Positions 26,201 to 35,700 of a stretch of DNA of 64,000 nucleotides are shown piece by piece (position 1 is the stretch's first letter; each line of letters starts with the position of its first letter). The position numbers and the translations under genes are program-made. The notes under the pieces are model-generated. The model did no database searches. It saw only the letters and a list, made by a program, of their open reading frames with translations, and was not told the origin of the DNA. This DNA is from Apostichopus japonicus (Eukaryota; Echinodermata; Holothuroidea; Aspidochirotida; Stichopodidae): assembly GCF_037975245.1 (NCBI RefSeq), contig NC_092583.1, forward strand, positions 3,712,764-3,776,763, read 5' to 3'.

Positions 26201-26785
26201 AGCGGTTCTCCCGGCTCCTGTATAGGCTTAGTGTTATACTGTTAGATTAATATTCGGTGCTTTCCTTCCTGGAATGCAGATTGTCTATATGTTTATATAC
26301 TATTACGTAATCCTGGCGTACTTAGTACTTGTATTCTGAATTGTAACTCAACGTACTACGTGCTGATGTGTATGCAACTAGACGATTCATACATAGTTAA
26401 CATACGGTACTTTAAGACACCACATAAATGATCAGGTCAAATATACGATAACATAATGTTCACCTCTTCTCAATTGTATCCGAATTGCGTTAATGTCGAT
26501 ACATGGTCAAATCCGATAGTATTGATTGCTTTGTTTTATCTTATTTTTTATCTTAATATCGTATAAGTTGTCTTTGTATATAAGCTTTAATACGACAGGC
26601 TGCAAAATAGACATATGTATATTTATACTTACGTCGTCATAGAGTGTTGCTTCTTTGTCATACCATTCAATAACTGATACACCAGAAGAATCTTTCGCCA
26701 TTCGATTAATCAAATCTGATCTTTTTTCAAGATATCGGTCCAATTGGAGATCTTCTGTTGCTTTGTGCTCCATAGCGGTTTCCAT
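8050..26785 (-). CDS. METTL27-like: METTL27-like SAM-dependent methyltransferase (5 exons)
   Basis: Joined exons on the minus strand: 26,785-26,633, 14,472-14,350, 13,213-13,075, 12,259-12,167 and 8,246-8,050. They total 705 nt, encode 234 residues plus TGA, and keep one frame across all four introns (phases 0, 0, 1, 1). Each junction has GT donor and AG acceptor. The order matches METTL27/WBSCR27: a WYDKEATLYDD helix, motif I ILDIAAGTGKLGLL (Asp81 and the glycine loop bind SAM), a DIDGIDGS acidic motif (Asp105, ribose contact), a TYDAASCGGS strand and KPGGYLVFSC. The chosen start has A at -3 and G at +4; an upstream in-frame extension to about 26,926 is open, so the N terminus could be longer. 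Substrate is unknown for the family, and the location is probably cytosolic. Family identity rests on motif recognition, not a search. Confidence 0.88.
8906..9416. mobile_element. Inner MITE, 511 bp (copy at 29,898)
   Basis: Ends TAGCTCCCAACT and AGTTGGGAGCTCTG are inverted repeats. Flanks CATTTACA and CATTTAAT agree at 6 of 8 bases. A 493-bp copy lies at 29,898-30,390 in the same orientation. It was inserted into the outer element 8,563-10,667. Confidence 0.78.
9459..10530. mobile_element. Second-level hAT-like MITE
   Basis: Ends CAGGCGCGGCGGAACGG (left) and CAGTGGCGACGGAACCGG (right, reversed), flanked by a perfect 8-bp duplication GACTAGTC (9,451-9,458 and 10,531-10,538). It sits inside the outer element and is itself interrupted by the element at 9,774-10,154, which leaves about 680 bp. 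The interior has C and G runs. Confidence 0.87.
9774..10154. mobile_element. Third-level hAT-like MITE, 381 bp
   Basis: Starts CAGTGGCGGAGCTAGGGG, ends GTTCCGCCACTG. Flanks AGTAAGGG and AGTAAGTG agree at 7 of 8 bases. A sister copy of 368 bp lies at 47,969-48,336. Inside is the block GCGGAGCGCCACCACAGGTT, also present in diverged form near 9,511 and 63,230. Confidence 0.88.
10676..12166. other. Intron 4 of METTL27-like gene, rest
   Basis: Intronic AT-rich DNA. It holds a 28-bp tandem repeat (11,203-11,284) and otherwise nothing I recognise. Confidence 0.6.
11203..11284. repeat. ~28-bp tandem repeat, 3 copies
   Basis: Units begin ATATTCATGGATAAAGTCAG, ATATTCATGTTAAAGTCAGG and ATATGCATGACAAAGCCAGG. 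Confidence 0.8.
12167..12259 (-). CDS. METTL27-like: METTL27-like exon 4
   Basis: Codes for TYDAASCGGSVAKGHL through RTVKP. The acceptor is TTCAACAG and the donor AACCAG|GTAAGA, phase 1 to phase 1. Confidence 0.87.
13075..13213 (-). CDS. METTL27-like: METTL27-like exon 3
   Basis: Begins LRERGFTDIDGIDGS after acceptor TTTTCAG and ends IPQIAD plus one base at donor GGACG|GTGAGT. It holds the acidic ribose-binding residue after strand beta-2. Confidence 0.87.
14350..14472 (-). CDS. METTL27-like: METTL27-like exon 2 (motif I)
   Basis: Residues 52-92. The acceptor is CTATGCAG|CAATTT and the donor TTTTG|GTATGA. It carries the SAM-binding motif LDIAAGTG. Length is 123 nt, phase 0 at both ends. Confidence 0.88.
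14808..14866. repeat. GGGGT-rich low-complexity tract
   Basis: Irregular GGGGTGGTGGGGTGTGG units with many G-tracts in a row on the plus strand, in intron 1 of the METTL27-like gene. It could form G-quadruplexes. Confidence 0.85.
16140..16480 (-). mobile_element. tRNA-derived SINE with Meta-like central domain
   Basis: On the minus strand an A-box-like TGGTCAAGTGGTTAAGGC (16,471-16,449) is followed by a B box GGTTCGAGCCC (16,426-16,416). Next comes the conserved block TTGTGTCCTTGGGCAAGGCG (about 16,399-16,380), then TTATCTCCATTGCCTCTCTT and CACCCAGGTGTATAAATGG. I recall this central block from a SINE superfamily spread across animals (MetaSINEs); that name needs a library search. It lies in intron 1 of the METTL27-like gene, in the gene's orientation. 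Confidence 0.78.
16481..17160. other. Intronic, nothing recognised
   Basis: AT-rich intron 1 sequence of the METTL27-like gene with no supported feature. Confidence 0.45.
17165..17650. repeat. 144-bp tandem repeat, about 3.3 copies
   Basis: The GTTTGCAAG/GTTCGCAAG anchor before CAGACTTTGACC or its variant occurs at 17,232, 17,376 and 17,520, giving a period of exactly 144 twice. A partial older copy precedes it. Units contain TACATATAAAGTATGGACTG and TTGGCCTCCGCAGTAAAC. Confidence 0.88.
18083..18143. repeat. (GT)n, T-tract and 13-G run
   Basis: TG repeats pass into C-interrupted T runs and end in an uninterrupted G run. This looks like a decayed element tail. Confidence 0.85.
19040..20590 (-). 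pseudogene. LINE reverse transcriptase, 5'-truncated, frameshifted
   Basis: A non-LTR retrotransposon in intron 1 of the METTL27-like gene, sense to it. The minus-strand frame 20,379-about 20,090 reads ENQFAYQSKRGVDDA and FIDFSSAFNTIKP (RT block A, catalytic Asp). A frame change near 20,090 leads to 20,095-19,232 with STGAPQGCVLSPVLF (block B), IIKYADDTVLTG (block C, YADD) and thumb sequence YKYLGTYIDNKLNWN. An IPEIWKTSIITPVPKTK-like stretch lies upstream to about 20,580 after a stop. The 3' end has CAATAAAGTTTCTATCTATG, usual for Jockey/Rex-type LINEs that end in short repeats. The endonuclease domain is missing here. It is a dead copy; clade assignment is uncertain. Confidence 0.88.
20591..22895. 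other. Intronic, nothing recognised
   Basis: Intron 1 of the METTL27-like gene. Open frames here (for example 22,598-22,891 plus, 21,309-21,650 minus) have no recognisable domain, and I see no support for them as genes. Confidence 0.4.
22896..23480. repeat. Degenerate dispersed repeat (CAAGTTTCAT type)
   Basis: Repeated motifs GACCAAGTTTCATTATAACT, CCAAGTTTCATGAAATTCCA, TTGACCCCAAATTTCGG and GAGTAGGAGCGG/GAACAGGAGCAA suggest two to three diverged internal units of an old non-coding element. The same motif style recurs at 47,050-47,960. Confidence 0.6.
23680..23869. mobile_element. Pyrimidine tract plus MITE-type terminus
   Basis: About 140 bases of C/T-only sequence (TTCTTCTTTTTCTTTTCCC style) are followed by GGGGGGCGCGCGCCCCC and an end that reads, reversed, CAGGCGCGTATCCAGGGG. 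That end joins LINE coding sequence directly at 23,870, so this insertion or a deletion truncated the LINE. The other terminus and a duplication were not found. Confidence 0.55.
23870..24710 (-). pseudogene. LINE ORF2 N-terminal part: APE endonuclease
   Basis: On the minus strand an N-terminal basic stretch (GRRRGRSGGVRKRNRRRGTK, about 24,480-24,425) is followed after a frame change by IFGNVRSIQNKVDELKV. The apurinic endonuclease-like domain follows (24,386-23,875): CFTETWLSESVPD, GGGLCFFINDSW, TAVYIHPKANADD, MIMGDFNHCKIDD and TTNNTTLDMC, where it breaks off at the MITE terminus. The TETWL and GDFNH motifs carry catalytic acidic residues. It could be the 5' part of the same insertion as the RT piece at 19,040-20,590, since both lie in the same orientation and order. 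Confidence 0.85.
24711..25619. other. Intronic, nothing recognised
   Basis: Possibly LINE 5' untranslated sequence near 24,720-24,800. No other feature is supported. Confidence 0.4.
25628..25828. mobile_element. hAT-like MITE, 201 bp, inverted copy of 384-750
   Basis: Starts CAGTGGCGTAGGAAGGTACT, ends GGTTCCTACGCCCTTG, flanked by a perfect 8-bp duplication TACATATA (25,620-25,627 and 25,829-25,836). Relative to the element at 384-750 it is reversed and lacks about 165 internal bases. It sits in intron 1 of the METTL27-like gene. Confidence 0.88.
26633..26785 (-). CDS. METTL27-like: METTL27-like exon 1
   Basis: Codes for residues 1-51 and ends in IEWYDKEATLYDD, the helix before the SAM-binding fold. 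The donor is GACGAC|GTAAGT, phase 0. The intron that follows is about 12.2 kb. Confidence 0.82.
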
Positions 26786-26926
26786 TATTATTTTCCTTCT
26801 CGATGACGTTAACCTTCTATAGTGATATACATTGGACATGTACACCCGGCAACAACGACGTGTGCTTCCTAACTTTATGTCTAAATATCTATCATGCTCG
26901 CTGATAATAGTTACGGAGGCCCGCAA

Positions 26927-28952
26927 GTGACATATGGAGACTTATTTGCATGAAAGTATTTTGGGTTGATACCAAATTGTATATTATTCTTTTTCACTCC
27001 AGGTAATTATCTTGTATTTTCGTGATCCCTTGCTTAAGCGAAGTTTACTGTACATTAATCACCAGTAAAAAAAATATCTCTATATATCGTAAGTTTGGCA
27101 GATTTCCTAGAAGTAATTTTCCTATTGTTTACAATTTATACTGACGAAATACGTTCAGACTTCCATTGCTCTGTAGTTAACATACATGCTGATGACACTG
27201 CCTTGTATCGTAGTATCTCTAAATGTAAACATCGACAAAATCAACGCGATTATCTAGGCTTTATTACAAAATTTGTTAATACGTGTGACGAAATGATATT
27301 TGAAAATATTAATATCAAACATGAAAGTTTTATAGAAACAAAAGTGTAGAAAACAAAGATTCACTGTTCATGTGTTCAGCGTACTCCTCACACAATGTAT
27401 GCACAATGTATGAGTCTGCATCGACGATAAGTTAACATGTTTCAAAGGTCTCAGCTAAATAATATCATATTGTGTTCACATTAACCTATATTGCCACCCC
27501 CCCCCTCCCCCAATTTCATATTGAATCATATACGGTCTTTAATGCACCCATCCTAACGCATATCACCTATGCAGTCCCAGGTTTGGTTACAAACAGGAAG
27601 AGAATTAAGAGTTTTCTAAAATATTGTGCAAATTTATTTTGTTTAAAATAAGATATTCACAGATTTTCCGAAAATATATTTGCCTGTTAAGATCATCCTC
27701 TACATCGTGAATTGACTTCTCTAAAGGTGTAATAAGACAAAACTACAATCTACGAAATCCTGCAATCGCTCCAAGTATTAGAATCACACTCTTTTTTAGA
27801 TATTCCTCTATTCATAGAGTTGCACTTGTAATTCAAAATGAAGATTTGAATCCTTTATTATAATCCTTTGAAGTATTTTAATATTCATAACTACTATTTT
27901 CTCTTAAAACTGTCTCTCTTCTAATCATTCTTAAATTAATTATCATTTTATTCTCATATGTATATATAATTGATACTTTTGGATGCATTTTATGTAATTT
28001 ATACTTGCATAAAGGAATTGAATATGGATTTAGAAGGTCTGGGAGGGTTCATCACAGGGGTATGGTTAAGATTAAGGTTGCAATGAGTGACGGTTATGGT
28101 TAAGGTTAATCTATCTTATACAATGAGTGCATCGTTGGGAGGTTGTCGCCCGTGTCCACCCCACATGTTCTGTCGAGGCTATACCTTAAACAAATAATTC
28201 TCGAAAAAAAAAAATCTTCCGATAAAGGGACAGAAAAACTGGAGTAAATATGAAATAACAAAAACAAAAGAAAAAATCTTCAAATGTCAATTCGGTGACT
28301 CCGTAAGAAATTATATGAGCAGAGAAGCCCACGTAACTTATGAATGTACAATGCATAGCAGTAAGTTAAGTGAAAAGCGTATATAATCTTGATTGCATGC
28401 ATGCTTGTCAATAAAAAAATGTACTGGTATTTATTGATATACAGCTTGTTGTATTTGTATATATCTCACAACACACAAAATCAGATAGTATATGCCATGT
28501 GACCTTATAAGCGTAAATTAATCATAATAAAAAAGCCTTCCATGATTTGTGTCCCTGCAAAGGGTTCATTACAATTGACAAACAAACAGTTTCAAGTCTG
28601 TACAGTAAAGCCATATAGATATATAGCAATCTAGCAGCAGATGTACACAACAAAAGTCCGTAAGTGTATTTAATTTACATAACGAACGGCATGGAATTTT
28701 TTTTTTGAGGGTGGGGGGCGGGGGCTATTTATTTTGCTAATTATAACACCAGTTAATTGTATCCTTTTTCGTGCTAGATTGACAATACGGTTACAGTCTC
28801 GATATAAGGGGATTTGGGTTTAAGTGTGGATCAATTTGTTTAAGTTTTCGTGCACATGGCTCTATTTTGGGTGACTTTTCTAAGCTAGCATTGATTTTGA
28901 CGGTAATTGTATAGAAATAAAAACTTTAACGAATTGCTTTCAAAACACCAAC
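26927..28952. other. Intergenic; RT relic only
   Basis: Upstream of the METTL27-like gene. Apart from the RT relic at 27,095-27,349 I see no supported gene. One minus-strand frame near 27,735-27,615 looks coding-like, but its phase does not fit the exon at 28,953. Confidence 0.4.
27095..27349 (+). pseudogene. Reverse-transcriptase relic
   Basis: An 84-codon frame contains LLFTIYTDEIRS followed by VVNIHADDTALYRSIS, which matches RT blocks B-C of a LINE (the usual F/YADDT is HADDT here), then TKFVNTCDEMIFENINI. Flanking RT blocks are absent. It is on the opposite strand and of different sequence from the LINE at 19-20 kb, so it belongs to another element. Confidence 0.65.
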
Positions 28953-29092
28953 CTGTTAATTTTGCTTCTGTTAATGCTGAGCACAAATTCACGTTTCTGT
29001 CGCTGATCAAGAATCATTGTAAGTCTGCCAGTTGAAGTCGAGAGCAAGTTCAGTGCACGCTTTGTAACCTCAGAGTTATTGCCAAATGTTTT
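28953..29092 (-). CDS. Orphan exon-like stretch
   Basis: Between acceptor GTGTATAG and donor AACAG|GTTGGT an open frame reads KTFGNNSEVTKRALNLL and then STGRLTMILDQRQKREFVLS. Composition looks like real protein and both splice sites fit, but I found no partner exon in a compatible phase and do not recognise the family. It might be part of an unknown gene or of a decayed one. Confidence 0.35.
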
Positions 29093-29889
29093 CTATACAC
29101 AAGCAGCACAATATTATTATACGGCATAGTTCTCACTCCACGTTACGTCATCAATTGTCTCCTTCATTAACTGTATAGGTATCATAATGATTGGAATGAA
29201 CGCAGGGGTGGGGGGGGGGGGTAGGAAGCTTCCAAAAAGTGGGGGTGGGCACAACATCATAGGGGCACTTTCTCATTCCTCCTCCACCACTCGTTATGCT
29301 ATAAACCGATACACACCGGCCATATCACTTAAATATATATGATGTGTCAGTGTTAGTATGCTATCAATACCATTTATTGAGATTATTGTTTAACCGTGCT
29401 ACAAAAAGATGTGAGATGACATTTTAAAATAGCGTGTTCAGACTAAAAATAATGAATTAAATTAAAATATGAAAATTAAAAAAGGCTTCAGATATCCATA
29501 AGACAGTTGTTTATCAAAGAGGCACATTTCATTTGCCAGTAGTGCACATTTGTTCTTTTGGAAAAAAAATTGGGGGAACGTGCACCCCCTTCCCCCACCA
29601 GCTCCTACCACTGAATGCACAGGTATCCTCCAGGCCTCTTCTCTCTTTCAAGTATTGTGAACGGTATGCTAAAAATTTCATGAAACAAAGAGAATGTCCT
29701 AGTATAACCTACCGTACGCCTTATCGTAGACGAAAGTCAATATTTGGTGACCTTCCTAAATACCATTGATTAGGACGGTAAACATCAATTTGTGTACACA
29801 TTCTCAACGAAGATGAATTGTGGATCAGTCTGATCATGGAGCTATTACCGAATAGCTCCATGGTCTGATTCACAGTAAAATGTTGAAAA
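29093..29889. other. No gene; MITE-like debris
   Basis: A 13-14 base G run near 29,208, and at about 29,570-29,620 a C-rich stretch CACCCCCTTCCCCCACCAGC, both resembling the GC-rich interior of the MITEs elsewhere in the window. Confidence 0.4.
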
Positions 29890-29897
29890 CAACAACA

Positions 29898-30390
29898 TAT
29901 CTCCCAACTCTTGAGAAGGCAAATGCTGGTCCATGCTACGAATTGCCATCCTGAGGGAGGGGTATAAGTGGAGGGGGTGACCCCCTCCCTTTTTGAATTT
30001 TTTATTGGAATCCTGGTGATGCCTACATGTAAAATGGTGGCACTTAGAAAGGCTTTTGTCACCTTAAATTTTCTGGGAAATATGCATTTTTTGTGTGTAA
30101 CATCAATAAATTCAATAGTAGGTGATAATTTCCCGTGGCATGAAAATGTTCGCTGCTCGCCCCAATGAAAAGAAATATAGGCTAATTTGAGGTTCAAATG
30201 ATGCTGTAAAGGAGGTTTTATACTCTATTATGCAAAATGCTAAATAAATGATGGTTGCTAAGTAAAAATTTGATGCAATTTTTTTTATGTATACTTGACA
30301 ATTACAATGCGAGTTTTTCGGACGCTTGCGCGGGTTTGGGTGTTAGAACGCGGGTCCAACCCGCGAATTGAGGGTCAATTGGGAGCTCTG
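29898..30390. mobile_element. MITE copy, 493 bp (same family as 8,906)
   Basis: Begins TATCTCCCAACTCTTGAG and ends TCAATTGGGAGCTCTG. Flanks CAACAACA (29,890-29,897) and CAACAAAA (30,391-30,398) agree at 7 of 8 bases. Nearly identical along its length to 8,906-9,416, with small deletions. Confidence 0.83.
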
Positions 30391-30398
30391 CAACAAAA

Positions 30399-31900
30399 AT
30401 GGAGTTAAACCTGCACTGATCGACCTCGTGAGAGGTCCTATGTGGGATAATAGCATTGTTTTTTTTATAGAAACAACATTTTTATAGAATAGACACTTTT
30501 TTTCTTGGGAAAGTTATCTATTTTTCAGACAAGGAGTTGCTGGTAAGTGAAGTAGTATGAAATAACATTGTATATATAAGCCAGTTAGGTAGGGATCTCT
30601 AAAGAGGAGGAATTTCTAAGTAAATAGGATTTTGGAGACGGAGCGGTTTCTATTGTCAAGTTTGGGTCGGATGTGGTTGCTACTTTGTCGGATTTTTTGT
30701 TGTTGTTTTTTTTGTTCTTAATATAAAAATACACCAGTCTGATAGGTGTGATGTTAGTGTAAGTGTAAGGTTACGAGATCTGTTTAGCCTTGACAACTTC
30801 AAAAACAGATTATCGGAAAATCTCAACTGCAAATAAACTGGTGCATTCTGGAATGGTTGTCTTTCAACTCTTTCTAAATATATCCCTCTACATCTTTATT
30901 GGAAATAAGTCACCTGGTACAGACTCGCAACTTAAAGGCATTGAAGACTCACCCCAATCCGCGTGCGGCCATCTGAAAAAAGTTAACTTTCTGTTGCTTG
31001 CAAATGACGTTTTATTCGTGTCGCTACAAAATGCAGACAGTAATGAAACGTGATACCTTGTTATCATTAGCTGGACCTGAGATGTCCATCGCTGTATCGT
31101 TTATACATTGTGCTGTGGGTATTGACCACAGCTGTATGTACTGACTGTACACTATTGTGTCTAATTACCGACGGTAAGCAAGAAACTTGTGTCTGCATTT
31201 TCTGGGATCGGTGGTGGTGTCTAACACTTCTGTTACACCTCATTCGAAACTAGGTCAGATTACCGGCATTAGACGTTTTTTTTTGCGCGAGTCTTCACAC
31301 CATTTAACGTCTTAGTCTGCCGCTGATCCAGGGATGTGGGGGCGTACATCTACCTTTTCAAGCCTACTCACACGCTTTGTAACACTGAAATATGGTGGTA
31401 AGAACGGGGAAAGGGAGTGGGATGGTTCATGCAGAGAAGGGAACTTTTTGTCCTGGCTATAAACTACATACTCAAAGACAACAAAACCATTTTTTTTAAA
31501 TAAATATTTTGGGATGAGGTTTGGTAACTTCATAGATTGGATAAGCACTGCTGCAGAAGGCCCTGGTATTAGTACGATATATAGCAAGTTGTTTGACTCA
31601 ATCAGTCGAATTGTCTTTTCTCCTCTAGAATAAATCACATATTTGCTGCTCTGCGCATTAAAACTCTCTATAGAACAGCATATTAATTGTTCTTCAGATT
31701 TATGAAATTTCTGGTTGTCGGTGAAAAATTTTCTTGTGAAAGTTACTTGATTTTTATCACGTCGGGACGGGACGCAATGACATGGTGTATATAGTTAAAT
31801 GAACTGATCATTGGCGATATAACTAGTCAATAATTTAGTATCTCTATACCACCCCTTCTCGATACCATCTGTGGTTACGACTTTCTTAATCTAAAATTCT
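30399..31900. other. No gene recognised
   Basis: Open frames on both strands (30,790-31,053 plus, 31,312-31,638 minus) show no recognisable domain or convincing splice context. Confidence 0.4.
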
Positions 31901-32185
31901 AGTTATTGTTTTGTTATTGTTTACTGTTGTTATTGTATTTGTTGTTACTGTGTTGTATATACTGTTGTTATTGTTATTGTATTGTTATTGTATACACTGT
32001 TGTTGTATTGTATTGTATTGTATTGTTATTGTATATATATATATTATTGTATATACAGTTATTGTATATACTGTTGTTATTGTTATTGTATTGTTGTATT
32101 GTATTGTTATTGTATATATATATATTATTGTATTTACAGTTATTGTATATACTGTTGTTATTGTATTGTTATTGTTTTTGTTTAC
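31900..32185. repeat. TTATTG/TTGTA low-complexity array
   Basis: About 285 bases built from TTATTGT, TTGTATTG and TATATA words. A larger unit ending TTATTGTATATACTGTTGTT is repeated at about 32,043-32,084 and 32,123-32,160. The open frames across it are products of low complexity. Confidence 0.9.
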
Positions 32186-32769
32186 AGCCCAAACTTGTAT
32201 CGTTCATTAATTAAAAACAAGAAGACTTCTTATTGTCATACATATATTTGAATAATTTGGGAGTCATATTTATCAACCTAAAGGTTATTGAAAAACTGAA
32301 AATAGCACAAAGTACAGTCCTGTTGATTGGCCACTCCATTAGGGTCTCTGTTATGGGTAAGTATTTCATGTAATTTCAGCAATACACAATAAAATTAGTA
32401 TACTTGCACTGTAGGTGAACACTTTGACGTGTTTATTTTATGTATTTACGCAGTGTTAAGACATTATTTAATAGCTCATTTAATAACATCGATGATATGC
32501 TGTATAACAGGGTTGTTTATTATTCAATGATATTAATAACTTGTCGATTCGTAGCACATTACTTGCAATAGTAAGCGAAATTGTGATATGCCTTCATGGT
32601 TCCTAGTACTATCTGGTTTCGTTGCAGCACAAAAGTATAAGAACCTATTAAGCCCTGTGTACCTATTATCGGAAGGGGGGGGGGGGGAATGACAAGAAAA
32701 CGGTAAAAAGTAGAAATACGGAAACAGTGTAAATCTAGCGACAAATTAAAAAATGAAATACGTCTAGTT
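32186..32769. other. No gene recognised
   Basis: AT-rich; a run of 12 G near 32,677. Confidence 0.45.
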
Positions 32770-35700
32770 AACAACTGACAACTTAAAATGAACTTAATTA
32801 CTCTGATGAAACGTTGTTGCGAATGGAGATTCTGTCTCGGTTTGTGCCTAAATGGTCTGAACCTTATTTCACTTTACGATTAATTTGAATCTTTTATGTT
32901 GTTATCCAATTTCCATTCAGATTTAACGTCTTGAAATACACAAATTAGGTTACATTTTAATACGGTTTTCTTTAACCACCTAATTAACCATTGTTTAGAC
33001 AAATTGATGGTGACTTTGATAAACAATGTCGAGTAGAAGCATAAAACAAAGCAACAAATTTAAAAGAAGCAAAACAAAGAAGAAAAAAACAAGTAAAAAT
33101 ACAGAAAGAAAATTTCTAGTTACGAACATCAACTTAGAATGAACTTAATTACTTTGATGAAACGTAATTGCGAATGGAGATTCTGTCTCGGTTTGTGCTT
33201 AAATGGTCTGAATCTTATTTCACTTCACGATTAATTTGAAGCTATGATGTTGTTATCCAATTTCTATTCAGATTTAACGTCATGAAAATGCACAAATTGG
33301 GTTACATTTTAATACGGTTTTCTTTAACCACCTAATTAACCATTGTTTAGACAAATTGATGGTGACTTCGATAAACAATGTCGAGTAGAAGCATAAAACA
33401 AAGCAACAAATTTAAAAGAAGCAAAACAAAGAAGAAAAAAACAAGTAATACAGAAAGAAAATTTCTAGTTACGAACATCGTCTTAGAATGAACTTAATTA
33501 CTTTGATGAAACGTAATTGCGAATGGAGATTCTGTCTCGGTTTGTGCCTAAATTGTCTGAACCTTATTTTCTTTACGATTAATTTGAAGCTTTTATTTTT
33601 TTTATCCAATTTCTATTCAGATTTAACGCAATGAAAATACACAAATATGGTAACATTTTAATTAGGTTTTCTTTAACCATCTAATTAAAAATTGTTTACA
33701 AAATTTATTGTGGCTTTGATAAACAATGTCGAATAGAAGCATAAAACAAAGCAACAAAATATAAAAGAAGCAAAACAAAAACAAAGAAGAAGATACAAGT
33801 ACAAAGACAACAGAAACACGTCTAGTTACAAGTATCAACGTAGAATAAACTTAATTACTTTGATGTTCGTAATTGCGAATGGATATTCTGTCTCGGTTTG
33901 TGCCTGAATGGTCTGAACCTTTTTTCACTTTACGATTAATTTGAAGCTGTTATTTTGTTATCCAATTTCTATTCAGATTTAACATCATTAAAATACACAT
34001 ATTCGGTTACACTTTAATTGGGTTATCTTCAACCACCTAATTAACCATTGTTTAGAAAAAAATTATGTTGACTTTGATAAACAATGTAAAGTAGAAGCAT
34101 GAAACAAAGTAACAAATTGAAAAGAAGCAAAACAAAAACAAAACAAAGAGAAGAAAAAAGTAAAAAGACAAAAGAAAAATGTCTAGTTACGAACATTAAC
34201 TTAGAATGAACTTAATTACTTTGATGTACGTAGTTGCGAATGGATATTCTGTCTCGGTTTGTGCCTGAATGGTCTGAACCTTACTTTTCTTTATGATTAA
34301 TTTGTGGCTTTTAGGTTGTTATTTAACGTCATGAAAATACACAAATATGGTTACATTTTAATAAGGTTTTCTTTGACCATCTAATTAAAAATTGTTTACA
34401 AAATAAAATTTAAAAGAAGCAAAACAAAAACAAAGAAGAAGATACAAGTACAAAGACAACAGAAACACGTCTAATTACAAGTATCTACTTAGAATGAACT
34501 TAATTACTTTGATAAAACGTAATTGCGAATGGATATTCTGTCTCGGTTTGTGCCTGAATGGTCTGAACCTTACCTTTCTTTACGATTATTTGTGGCTTTT
34601 ATGTTGTTATTTAACGTCATGAAAATACACAAATATAGTTACATTTTAATTACTAGTTTTCTTTAACCACCTAATTAACCATTGGTTACATAATTTATGG
34701 TGGTTTTAAAACAATGTCGAGTATAGAAGCATAAAACAAAGCAACAAAATTAAAAGAAGCAAAACAATGAACAAAGAAGAATAAAAAAGTAAAAAGACAG
34801 AACGAAAATGTCTAGTTACGAACATTAACATAAAATGAACTTAATTACTTTGATGTTCGTAATTGCGAATGGAGATTCTGTCTCGGTTTTGCCTAAATGG
34901 TCTGAACCTTATTTCACTTTACGATTAATTTGAAGCTATGATGTTGTTATCCAATTTCTATTCAGATTTAACGCAATGAAAATACACAAATATGGTAACA
35001 TTTTAATTAGGTTTTCTTTAATCAACTAATTAACCATTGTTTACATCATATATGGTAGCTTTGATAAAATGTCAAGTACAAGCATAAAACAAAGCAACAC
35101 ATTTAAAAGAAGCAAACCAAACCAAAAAAAAAACAGAAGAAGAAGATACAAGTAGAAAGACAAAAGAAAAATGTCTAGTTACGAACATTTACTTAGAATG
35201 AACTTAATTACTTTGATGTACGTAATTGCGAATGGATATTCTGTCTCGGTTTGTGCCTGAATGGTCTGAACCTGACTTTTCTTTACGATTAATTTAAGGC
35301 TCTTATGTTGTTATTTAACGTCATGAAAATACACAAATATGGTTACATTTTAATTAGGTTTTCTTTGACCATCTAATTAAAAATTGTTTACAAAATAAAA
35401 TTTAAAAGAAGCAAAACAAAAACAAAGAAGAAGATACAAGTACAAAGACAACAGAAACACGTCTAGTTACAAGTATCTACTTAGAATGAACTTCATTACT
35501 TTGATAAAACGTAATTGCGAATGGATATTCTGTCTCGGTTTGTGCCTGAATGGTCTGAACCTTACTTTTCTTTACGATTATTTGTGGCTTTTATGTTGTT
35601 ATTTAACGTCATGAAAATACAAAAATATAGTTACATTTTAATTACTAGTTTTCTTTAACCACCTAATTAACCATTGGTTACATAATTTATGGTGGTTTTG

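Noticed and set aside
31906..32251. Overlapping Leu/Tyr-rich plus-strand frames suggesting a membrane protein
   Set aside because: All arise from a TTATTG/TTGTA low-complexity array, and all three frames are open.
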